7,168 nucleotides of DNA from Nocardia sp. NRRL S-836 (GTDB lineage Bacteria; Actinomycetota; Actinomycetes; Mycobacteriales; Pseudonocardiaceae), in NCBI RefSeq assembly GCF_001279525.1, contig NZ_LGDY01000168.1, forward strand, positions 1 to 7,168, read 5' to 3'. A model generated the notes under the pieces. It was not told the origin of the DNA. It was given only the letters and a program-made list of their open reading frames with translations, and made no database searches. A program made the translations under genes and the position numbers. Position 1 is the first letter of the stretch, and each line of letters begins with the position of its first letter. Positions 1 to 5,447 of the stretch are shown in pieces.

Positions 1-82
1 CCCCCACACACCGCGCAGCCTCCACGTCCCGCACGACCGCCCCATCCCGCTCGCACGCCGCCGTCATGCCCACCGCCGTCAT
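1..82 (-). CDS. Start of next liv-operon gene, probably a Liv-type ABC ATP-binding protein (partial)
   Basis: Only the first 27 codons are present; the gene runs off the left edge. The ATG at 82 overlaps the permease stop as ATGA, the same junction style as the binding-protein/permease pair upstream, so this is the third gene of the operon. The visible peptide begins MTAVGMTAACERDGAVVRDV and continues EAARCVG. The stretch VVRDVEAARCVG loosely resembles the first beta strand of LivG/LivF-type ATPases, which usually reads like 'L-VRDL-V-FGG' just before the Walker A region. The Walker A motif itself would lie outside the window. A second in-frame ATG at 67 arises from a 15-bp-period duplication of the start region, so the true start could be either. 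That this is a gene is well supported by the overlap. The ATPase assignment is mainly from operon context, because the importer needs one or two ATPases and none lies elsewhere in the window. Confidence 0.55.
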   Translation of the reverse strand, partial: MTAVGMTAACERDGAVVRDVEAARCVG

Positions 83-86
83 GCCC
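58..86 (-). repeat. 14-bp tandem duplication of the stop/start junction
   Basis: On the minus strand GGGCATGACGGCGG occurs twice (86-73 and 71-58) with a 15-bp period and one base between copies. Each copy contains the whole ATGA stop/start overlap. The permease frame therefore meets a second in-frame TGA (66-64) just after its real stop, and the downstream gene has two in-frame ATGs (82 and 67), each with the same upstream context. The period of five codons leaves the downstream frame intact. Confidence 0.85.
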
Positions 87-1893
87 GCCGCCACGACCAG
101 GCCCGGTAGAACCAGCTCACCAACCCGTTCGGATCCCGCGCCAGCCCCGCCGCCGCCACCCCGAGCAGTACCACCGCCACCCCCGCGAACGCCGGGAACC
201 CGCTCTGCAGCACGGGAAGCAGCATCAGCAGCACCCCGCCGAGCAGCGCGCCGGACACCGACGTCACCCCGGCGATCACGGCGAACAGCAGCAGCGGCAG
301 GTTGTTGAACAGCTGGAAGTCGCTGGCCGCAACGGTTTCCCGCAGCTGCGCGAACAACCCGCCGGCCAGGCCCGCGATCGCCGCCGACAGCGCGAACACG
401 CCGACCCGGATCCACCGCACGTTCATCCCGAGCGTCGCGCACGCCGCCGAGCTGTCCTTCACCGCGATCATCCGCCGCCCGAGCCGGCCGCGCCTGATGG
501 CCAGCACCCCGGCCCCGACCAGCGCGAACACCACCCCCGCGAGCACCAGCTGAGCCGCGGCGGACGACACCAGCCGGGGCACCTCCAGGCTGCCGCGCAC
601 CCCGAACGCGATCGGCGACTGCAGCACGAGCTTGTCCATCAGCTGCGCGAACCCCAGGGTGGCCAGCGCCAGGTAGAGGCCGCTGACCCGCAGCACCGTC
701 AACGCGATCAACGCCCCGACCGCCGCCGACACCAGGGCCGCCAGCAGCAACGTCACCGGCGACGTGCCGAGCCGCGCCACCACCACCGCACCCACGCCGA
801 CGAACGTGAACTGCCCCAGCGACACCACTCCCCCGTAGCCGGTGAGCAGCACCATCGACAGCAGCACGATCCCGAACACCAGCCCCAGCGCCAGCTGCCC
901 GGCCACCACCCCGTCGGTCAGCAACGCCAGCGCGACCACCACACCGGCGAACCCCACCGCCGCGACCGCGGTCGGCACGCCGCCCGGCACCGCGAGCCCA
1001 CGTGATCCGCGCACCCCGCCGATCCGCAACGGCGACTGCGGCATCGCCAGCAGCACCACGAACAGCAGCAGCGCCGGGATGGCCGCGCGGAACGAGATCC
1101 AGAACGGCGACGACGGCAGGTACGCCACCGCGTACGACTGCACGAGCCCGAGTCCCAGCGCCCCTGCGAACGTCCACGGCAGACTCCGCAGCCTCCCCAC
1201 CAGAGCGGCCGTGTAGGCGGTGATCACCAGCAACGTCATCGTCACGTAGTCCAGCTGCACCACCGGTGTCAGCAGGATGCCGCCCAGCGCCGCGAGCGCC
1301 GACCCGATCGCCCAGCTCAGCGCCGACAACCGGTGCGGCCGCGCCCCGTACAGCGCCGCCAGCTCCGGCGCGTCCACGCACGCCCGCATCGCGAGGCCGG
1401 TCCGCGTCCGGTTCAGCAGCAGGTACAGCCCGCCGGCCACCAGCACCGCCGACGCCAGCGTGACCAGGTCGTGGCCGCTGACGAACGACTGTCCGATGTG
1501 GACGCCGTACTCGGCGAGGAACGGCCGCACCGGGCGGGCCTGCGGCGGCCAGACCACCTGCGCCACCCCGATCAGCCCGACCAGCACGCCCACTCCGGCG
1601 ACGAGCGTGATGCCGACCGGCGCGCCCGCGAGCCGGCGCATGACGAACCGTTCGACCACCAGCCCGAACAGTGGCGCGCACCCGCCGACCACGACCAGCA
1701 GCGCGAGCCACTGCGGCAGCCCGCGGTTCTCGGCCAGCTCCCAGTACAGGAACGCCATGACCATGCCGATCGCGCCGTGGCCGACGTTGAACACCTTCGA
1801 CGTGCTGTAGGTGAGCACCAGCCCGCCGGCGACGACCGCGTACGCGCCGCCGGTGACCAGGCCGAAGACGGTGTAGGCCAGCAGTGCCGTCAT
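79..1893 (-). CDS. Fused LivH-LivM type ABC transporter permease
   Basis: This 604-residue integral membrane protein is the channel of a branched-chain-amino-acid-type (HAAT family) ABC importer. It joins the two permeases that are usually separate. Residues 1 to about 290 are LivH-like, with an early FNVGHGAIGM segment and a cytoplasmic coupling loop around 164-185 (RTGLAMRACVDAPELAALYG). Residues about 305-604 are LivM-like, with LTGYGGVVSLGQF near 350-362, LRVSGLYLALATLGFAQL near 401-418 and a second coupling loop around 468-490 (GRRMIAVKDSSAACATLGM) leading into FALSAAIAGLAGGL. Many hydrophobic segments are visible in both halves. The reading frame stays open upstream to about 2799, but that extension is the shadow of the binding-protein gene. 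The ATG at 1893 overlaps the upstream TGA as ATGA and is preceded by a G-rich stretch that can serve as a ribosome site. Fused LivHM permeases are known in actinobacteria. The substrate cannot be read from the permease. Confidence 0.93.
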   Translation of the reverse strand: MTALLAYTVFGLVTGGAYAVVAGGLVLTYSTSKVFNVGHGAIGMVMAFLYWELAENRGLPQWLALLVVVGGCAPLFGLVVERFVMRRLAGAPVGITLVAGVGVLVGLIGVAQVVWPPQARPVRPFLAEYGVHIGQSFVSGHDLVTLASAVLVAGGLYLLLNRTRTGLAMRACVDAPELAALYGARPHRLSALSWAIGSALAALGGILLTPVVQLDYVTMTLLVITAYTAALVGRLRSLPWTFAGALGLGLVQSYAVAYLPSSPFWISFRAAIPALLLFVVLLAMPQSPLRIGGVRGSRGLAVPGGVPTAVAAVGFAGVVVALALLTDGVVAGQLALGLVFGIVLLSMVLLTGYGGVVSLGQFTFVGVGAVVVARLGTSPVTLLLAALVSAAVGALIALTVLRVSGLYLALATLGFAQLMDKLVLQSPIAFGVRGSLEVPRLVSSAAAQLVLAGVVFALVGAGVLAIRRGRLGRRMIAVKDSSAACATLGMNVRWIRVGVFALSAAIAGLAGGLFAQLRETVAASDFQLFNNLPLLLFAVIAGVTSVSGALLGGVLLMLLPVLQSGFPAFAGVAVVLLGVAAAGLARDPNGLVSWFYRAWSWRRA

Positions 1894-3293
1894 CCGCCGA
1901 CCCCCGTGTCGATCAACGCGCCGCACGAGTACCCGGACGCCGGCGCGAGCCTGCTCCACGTCCCGCCCTTGAGCCGCACCAGCGTCATGCAGGCCGACGT
2001 CCGCTTCCCGCCGACGTCCTGCGGCGCGACCATCCCCTCCGCGGTGAACTCGCGCACGCCGCGCACCTGGTCCAGCACCGCCTTGCGGGTCAGCTGCGGC
2101 CCGACCTTCGCCGCGCTCGTCACGAACAACCGCGCCGCCGCCCACGCGAACATGCCGAAGTACGACGGCGCCGCACCGGGGGCGATCCGGCCCAGCCACT
2201 GCCGGTAGAGCGCGACCTGGGCGTTGTTCTCCTCTAACAACGCGCCGTTGGTGTAGACGACCGTCCCGTCGACCGCCGCGCCACCCTGCCGGATGTACTG
2301 CGGGTCGTAGGCGCTCGGGTCCGTGATGAACGCCTCCGGCGTGTACCCCTGCTGCCGCATGGCCTGCTGCAGCCGCACCGCGTACTGCGCCGACCCGATC
2401 CAGTAGACGATCTTGGCGCCGGTCTCCTTGAGCTTCGCCACGTACGGCGCGTAGTTGACGTCCGCGATGTCGATGGCCTGCGAGTAGACGAACTTGATCC
2501 CGCGCTGCTCGGCCGCCTTCTGCATGCTGCGGGCGTTCTGGGAGCTGGCGTCGACGTTCAGGTAGAGGTAGGCGGCGCTGCCGATCGCGCCGGGGAAGGC
2601 CGACTTCACCAGGTCCGGCCCGGCCGACGACACGAGGTTCACGACGTTGGACGCGGCCCCGAAGCTCACCGGCACCCGCTGCCGCTGCACCGTGACCGTG
2701 GAGGCGCGCAGGTCGGGGATGCCGCAGTTCGTCGCCGCCGGCCCGCCGCCCTGGTCGAACCCCGACATCGACCCCACGAGCGCGAACGCCTGCTCGCACG
2801 CCTGCGCCGTCGCCTGCTGGTCACCGCCGCTGTCGGTGCGCGAGTCGAACGACACCAGCTTCAGCTTGCGGCCGCAGATCGCGCCCTGGGTGGCGTTGAA
2901 GTACTCGACGAACGCCTTGGTCGCCTGCTGCGCGGACTGGAAGATCCCCGGCACCGGCCCGCTGATGTCGGAGATGTTGGCGATCGTGATCTCACCGGCC
3001 GTGACGCCCTTGTCCGTCGCGCCACCGGTCCCCTGGCACCCGCCGGCGATGCTGCCCGGCGGGTTCGGCTGCTGGTTCGGCTGCTGCGGGTTGTTGTTCT
3101 GCTCTTGGCCCGCAACGCCCTCGGTGCCCGGCACCGCACCGTTGTCCCCGACAGCGGCGTCCTCGCCGGGACCGACGCCGGTCCCGGCGCGCGGCGCGAC
3201 GAGTGCCGCGCGCTGCTCGTCGGTGATCCTGCTGCCGCAGCCCGCGACCAACACGCACGTCGCCAGCACGATCAGCGCAGCCCTGGGTCGCAT
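1890..3293 (-). CDS. Lipoprotein substrate-binding protein of a Liv-type ABC importer
   Basis: This 467-residue protein should capture the substrate outside the membrane and deliver it to the fused permease. The N-terminus is a lipoprotein signal: basic MRPR, a short hydrophobic stretch and the lipobox LVAGC with the lipid-modified cysteine at residue 19. Residues about 61-80 form a Gln/Asn/Pro-rich tether (QEQNNNPQQPNQQPNPPG). The type I periplasmic-binding-protein fold starts near 95 with GVTAGEITIANISDISGPVPG, followed by FVEYFNATQGAICGRKLKLV, the usual opening of Peripla_BP_6 proteins. Cysteines at 86, 140, 166, 190, 435 and 457 in the exported part probably form disulfides. The last codon overlaps the permease start. 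The ATG at 3293 follows a good signal-peptide pattern, but no Shine-Dalgarno sequence lies at normal distance. Family members bind amino acids, amides, urea or aromatic and other carboxylates, so the 'branched-chain amino acid' label should not be taken literally. The operator upstream hints at a steroid or lipid-related substrate. Confidence 0.92.
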   Translation of the reverse strand: MRPRAALIVLATCVLVAGCGSRITDEQRAALVAPRAGTGVGPGEDAAVGDNGAVPGTEGVAGQEQNNNPQQPNQQPNPPGSIAGGCQGTGGATDKGVTAGEITIANISDISGPVPGIFQSAQQATKAFVEYFNATQGAICGRKLKLVSFDSRTDSGGDQQATAQACEQAFALVGSMSGFDQGGGPAATNCGIPDLRASTVTVQRQRVPVSFGAASNVVNLVSSAGPDLVKSAFPGAIGSAAYLYLNVDASSQNARSMQKAAEQRGIKFVYSQAIDIADVNYAPYVAKLKETGAKIVYWIGSAQYAVRLQQAMRQQGYTPEAFITDPSAYDPQYIRQGGAAVDGTVVYTNGALLEENNAQVALYRQWLGRIAPGAAPSYFGMFAWAAARLFVTSAAKVGPQLTRKAVLDQVRGVREFTAEGMVAPQDVGGKRTSACMTLVRLKGGTWSRLAPASGYSCGALIDTGVGG

Positions 3294-3301
3294 GCGGTCG
3301 A

Positions 3302-3307
3302 ACGCTA
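3302..3307 (-). promoter_or_regulatory. Alternative -10 element giving a leaderless binding-protein transcript
   Basis: TAGCGT fits the actinobacterial TANNNT -10 pattern and ends 8 nt before the ATG at 3293. Transcription from it would start at or next to the ATG, which would explain the lack of a Shine-Dalgarno sequence. No good -35 hexamer is visible, so this is weaker than the promoter at 3370-3398. The two could coexist. Confidence 0.25.
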
Positions 3308-3369
3308 GGACCCTGCATCGGTCCAGAGGCCCCGTCGCACCGGCCGATTCACCCGTGTGGCGGACCGGA

Positions 3370-3398
3370 TTTCTAGAACGTGTTCTACTTAGTGTCGA
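3370..3398 (-). promoter_or_regulatory. Candidate promoter of the ABC importer operon
   Basis: Read on the minus strand, TCGACA (3398-3393; 5 of 6 to TTGACA) and TAGAAA followed by T (3375-3370; 4 of 6 to TATAAT) are separated by exactly 17 bp. Transcription would begin near 3362 and give a leader of about 70 nt before the ATG at 3293. The palindromic operator fills the spacer and touches the -10, the standard layout for repression by blocking RNA polymerase. Confidence 0.45.
3374..3387. promoter_or_regulatory. KstR-type TetR-family operator, perfect consensus match
   Basis: TAGAACGTGTTCTA has 6-bp inverted arms (TAGAAC/GTTCTA) around a 2-bp centre and fits every fixed position of TnnAACnnGTTnnA. 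That is the published consensus of KstR, the TetR-family repressor of cholesterol/steroid catabolism in mycobacteria and rhodococci. The site lies within the -35/-10 spacer of the importer promoter, on the 5' side of the binding-protein gene. Related TetR-family repressors of acyl-CoA metabolism bind similar palindromes, so the exact regulator is inferred. No regulator gene lies in the window. Confidence 0.5.
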
Positions 3399-3474
3399 TC
3401 ACGAGCGATACGGATAGAAGTTCAGCTCAGAACCACCAAAGCGGATCCAAGAGGACTCGCGAGACAACAATTGC

Positions 3475-3488
3475 TACAACGTGTTCTC
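3475..3488. promoter_or_regulatory. Second KstR-like operator, one mismatch
   Basis: TACAACGTGTTCTC matches TnnAACnnGTTnnA except for the final base. It shares the 10-bp core AACGTGTTCT with the perfect site, 101 bp away. The site lies upstream of the importer promoter in the same gap. It could bind a second repressor dimer and allow looping, or be an auxiliary or decayed site. Confidence 0.3.
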
Positions 3489-3574
3489 ACGACCAGGAAG
3501 ATCAATCCGCAGCGCGCAGCACGGATGCCCCTACCTGCTCAACGAGCCAGGCGGCCCGGACGTGACGCCTCAGC

Positions 3575-4333
3575 TCACGACGGCGGCAGCAGCTCCGGCC
3601 ACCGCGGCCGGACCACATCGCCCGACGACTGCCCGCGCAGCCGCCGCACCACCCACGGCACCACGTGCTCGCGCGCCCACCGCAGGTCCTCCGCCCGCCG
3701 CACCCGCCGGTCCACCAGCGGCGCGATGTCCAGCACGGTCCGCTGCAACGCGTGCGGCACGCCGAGTCCCTCCAGCACTGAGATCGCGACCTCCCGGTGC
3801 CCGAGCGCGTTCAGGTGCAGCCGGTCCACCGACCACATGCGCCGGTCCCGCAGCTGCCGCATCGACCACATGTCGACCAGCACGCACGAGTGCTCGGCGG
3901 CGATCGCGCGCACGTGCTCGTTGTAGATGGCCACCCGCCCGCGCATTCTGCGGAACACCGGGTCGTCCGCGCCGTCGACGCCGGTGAACAGGACCACGCG
4001 CGCGCCCGCGACGGTCAGCCGCGCCACGGCGGCCCGGTACCGGCGCATCAGCGCGTCGATGTCCACCTTCGGGCGCATCAGGTCGTTCCCGCCCGCGTAC
4101 AGCGACACCAGGTCCGGTTTCATCGCGAGCGCGCGCTCGAGCTGTTCGGTCAACACCTGCGGCAGCAGCCGGCCGCGCACGGCGAGGTTGGCGTAGGCGA
4201 ACTCCGGGTCCATCGCCCCCAGCACCTCGGCCACGCGATCCGCCCAGCCCCGCACACCGTTCGGCCTGCCGGCGTCGTCGTCGCCCACTCCCTCGGTGAA
4301 CGAGTCCCCCAACGCCACAAAACGCTTGCTCAT
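3575..4333 (-). CDS. SGNH/GDSL-family hydrolase
   Basis: This 252-residue predicted esterase, lipase or acyl hydrolase has the SGNH catalytic blocks in order. Block I is GDSFTEG (residues 9-15) with nucleophile Ser11. Block II is ANLAVRG with Gly54. Block III is GGND (81-84) with Asn83. Block V is DRLH (170-173) with Asp170 and His173. All catalytic residues are present, so the enzyme is probably active. There is no signal peptide or membrane segment, so it is likely cytoplasmic. About 75 residues after the catalytic His form an Arg/Trp-rich C-terminal part (VVPWVVRRLRG) common in the actinobacterial branch. The start at 4333 gives MSKRFVALGDSF, the usual short lead-in to block I. The frame is open farther upstream, but only through the divergent promoter region and the neighbouring gene. 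It is transcribed towards the importer operon and divergently from the DUF4142 gene. The substrate is unknown; acyl or acetyl esters are typical. Confidence 0.92.
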   Translation of the reverse strand: MSKRFVALGDSFTEGVGDDDAGRPNGVRGWADRVAEVLGAMDPEFAYANLAVRGRLLPQVLTEQLERALAMKPDLVSLYAGGNDLMRPKVDIDALMRRYRAAVARLTVAGARVVLFTGVDGADDPVFRRMRGRVAIYNEHVRAIAAEHSCVLVDMWSMRQLRDRRMWSVDRLHLNALGHREVAISVLEGLGVPHALQRTVLDIAPLVDRRVRRAEDLRWAREHVVPWVVRRLRGQSSGDVVRPRWPELLPPS

Positions 4334-4340
4334 GGCGTCC

Positions 4341-4346
4341 ACGGTA
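4341..4346 (-). promoter_or_regulatory. Candidate -10 element for a leaderless hydrolase transcript
   Basis: TACCGT on the minus strand fits TANNNT and ends 7 nt before the ATG at 4333, which suits a transcript starting at the ATG. No Shine-Dalgarno sequence precedes this gene, which supports leaderless initiation. The -35 region is not recognisable. Confidence 0.3.
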
Positions 4347-4377
4347 GGTCGGCCGTCCGGAGCCGGGTTGCGCGGGG

Positions 4378-4398
4378 TTCGGTAACGGTTCGATAACG
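4378..4398 (+). repeat. Direct repeat at 11-bp period in the divergent promoter region
   Basis: TTCGGTAACG (4378-4387) and TTCGATAACG (4389-4398) match at 9 of 10 positions, offset by 11 bp, about one helical turn. They lie between the divergent hydrolase and DUF4142 genes. The second copy contains GATAAC (4392-4397), which could serve as a -10 for the plus strand with TTGCGC (4368-4373) as -35 at an 18-bp spacing. The layout would suit a regulator binding the same DNA face twice, or the repeat may be chance. Confidence 0.4.
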
Positions 4399-4448
4399 CA
4401 GGGGTCTCGAACTGAGGCGCACTCCCCGCGTGGGCCGTACTCCAGTTC

Positions 4449-5363
4449 GTGCGACTCCCCATGGACCTGGCGATGCCGACGCGACTGCTGGTCGCGCTGG
4501 CCGGCTGTGCGCTGGCCGCGCTGCTCAGCACCGGGAGCGCGATCGGCCAGCCCGCCGCCCCCTCCACCCCCATCTCCACGCCGCCGCCCGGCAGCGGCGG
4601 AACGGGCGACGAGGTCGTGCAGACGCAGTGGGGACCGCTCGGCCCGGCCGACCGGGACTTCCTGAACCGGGTGAAGCAAGCCGGGCTCTGGGAGAAGCCC
4701 GCCGGCGACAAGGGCAAGGCCAAACGGCCGGACCAGCCGAAGATCCAGGAGGCCTGCAAGCACCTCATCGAGGGCCACACGCTGCTGGACAACGTGGTGA
4801 ACAGGGCGGGCGTGCTGCTCGGCCACACGTTGCCCACCGAGGCCACCGACGAGCAGAAGGGCTGGCTCGCCGAGATGGACGCGGCGAACGGCGACGAGTT
4901 CGACGCCGTCTTCGCCAACCGGCTCCGCGCGGCGCACGGCAAGGTCTACGCCTACGCCGCGCAGATCCGGGCCGGCACCAAGAACGAGCTCGTCCGCATC
5001 CTCTCCACCCAGGCGATGATCACCGTCTTCGACCACATGAAGGTGCTCGAAGAGACCGGTCGCGTCGACTTTGCCGGCCTGGAGTCACCGAAACCGCTCG
5101 CCGCACCGACGGCCGCCTCCGGAACCCCGGAACCGACCGGGGCCGCGCCCGACTCCGACACCGCGGCCAACCCGACCGACGGGGTGATCCCGACGGTGCC
5201 GGAGGGCACGAAGTTCACGCGCACCGCGGAAAAGGGCGTGTTCGGTGACAACAACGGCGTCTTCTTCGGCGCCATCGCGGTTCTCGCTCTGGCACTGGTC
5301 GGAATGCGAATGATCTCCCGGTCGAAGAAGAAGACCACCCGTCGGAAATCTCGCACCTACTGA
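4449..5363 (+). CDS. DUF4142 envelope protein with C-terminal membrane anchor
   Basis: This 304-residue exported protein of unknown function has a signal peptide at residues 9-35 (TRLLVALAGCALAALLSTGS), a Pro/Ser/Thr-rich linker and then a DUF4142-like helical domain at about 64-205. That domain opens with GPADRDFLNRVKQAG and includes the characteristic EGHTLLDNVV, AAHGKVYAYA and ITVFDHMKVLEE helices; the family resembles ferritin-like four-helix bundles. A second Pro/Ala/Thr-rich stretch (211-250) precedes a C-terminal membrane helix (269-289) and a strongly basic tail (SRSKKKTTRRKSRTY). The tail predicts a domain outside the membrane with the tail inside. No sortase LPXTG motif is seen. The start is uncertain: GTG 4449, ATG 4461 and ATG 4473 are in frame and none has a clear Shine-Dalgarno sequence. 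The 4473 start gives the most classical signal peptide. The DUF1996 gene follows 84 bp later with no clear terminator between, so the two are probably co-transcribed. Confidence 0.82.
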   Translation: MRLPMDLAMPTRLLVALAGCALAALLSTGSAIGQPAAPSTPISTPPPGSGGTGDEVVQTQWGPLGPADRDFLNRVKQAGLWEKPAGDKGKAKRPDQPKIQEACKHLIEGHTLLDNVVNRAGVLLGHTLPTEATDEQKGWLAEMDAANGDEFDAVFANRLRAAHGKVYAYAAQIRAGTKNELVRILSTQAMITVFDHMKVLEETGRVDFAGLESPKPLAAPTAASGTPEPTGAAPDSDTAANPTDGVIPTVPEGTKFTRTAEKGVFGDNNGVFFGAIAVLALALVGMRMISRSKKKTTRRKSRTY

Positions 5364-5390
5364 CCGCACACCGAGTACCACTCGAACGAC

Positions 5391-5405
5391 ACGGCTCACA
5401 GCCGT
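5391..5405 (+). other. Small hairpin between the DUF4142 and DUF1996 genes
   Basis: ACGGCT and AGCCGT form a perfect 6-bp stem with a 3-nt loop (CAC). No T-run follows, so it is not a convincing terminator. It may affect mRNA processing or partly attenuate read-through into the DUF1996 gene. Confidence 0.35.
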
Positions 5406-5437
5406 CGCTTCACCATGCCGTTTTACCGGACAACCAC

Positions 5438-5444
5438 GAGGTGG
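5438..5444 (+). promoter_or_regulatory. Ribosome binding site that fixes the DUF1996 start
   Basis: GAGGTGG lies 3 nt before the ATG at 5448. The in-frame ATG at 5415 has no such site upstream. The later start also yields a cleaner signal peptide with the basic n-region MAFHRRK. Confidence 0.65.
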
Positions 5445-5447
5445 CAA

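Larger units (their letters stand above)
3294..3574. other. 281-bp regulatory gap upstream of the ABC importer operon
   Basis: No convincing gene lies here. Short open frames on the plus strand have poor codon bias and low-complexity translations. The part from about 3365 to 3520 is clearly richer in A and T than the flanking genes, as expected for a promoter region. It holds the candidate promoter (3370-3398), a perfect KstR-type operator (3374-3387) and a second operator-like site (3475-3488). A 5-bp hairpin (GGACC 3308-3312 with GGTCC 3320-3324) sits just before the binding-protein start. I see no intrinsic terminator after the hydrolase stop at 3575, so some read-through into the importer operon is possible. 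Confidence 0.7.

Noticed and set aside
1894..2799. N-terminal extension that would make the permease 906 residues long
   Set aside because: The added translation is Arg/Gly-rich and is the out-of-frame shadow of the binding-protein gene. The ATGA overlap at 1890-1893 and the membrane-protein start identify the real start.
3374..3387. LexA/SOS box
   Set aside because: The actinobacterial SOS box has GAAC and GTTC separated by four bases. Here the half-sites are separated by two, which fits the KstR-type spacing instead.
3380..3565. 61-residue plus-strand open frame in the regulatory gap
   Set aside because: It has a Ser/Thr-rich random-looking translation, no ribosome site and no high-GC third-position bias, and it overlaps the promoter and operator sites.
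5200..5363. Sortase-type cell-wall sorting signal at the DUF4142 C-terminus
   Set aside because: A membrane helix and basic tail are present, but no LPXTG or LAXTG motif precedes them. The nearest sequence is VPEGT, which does not fit.
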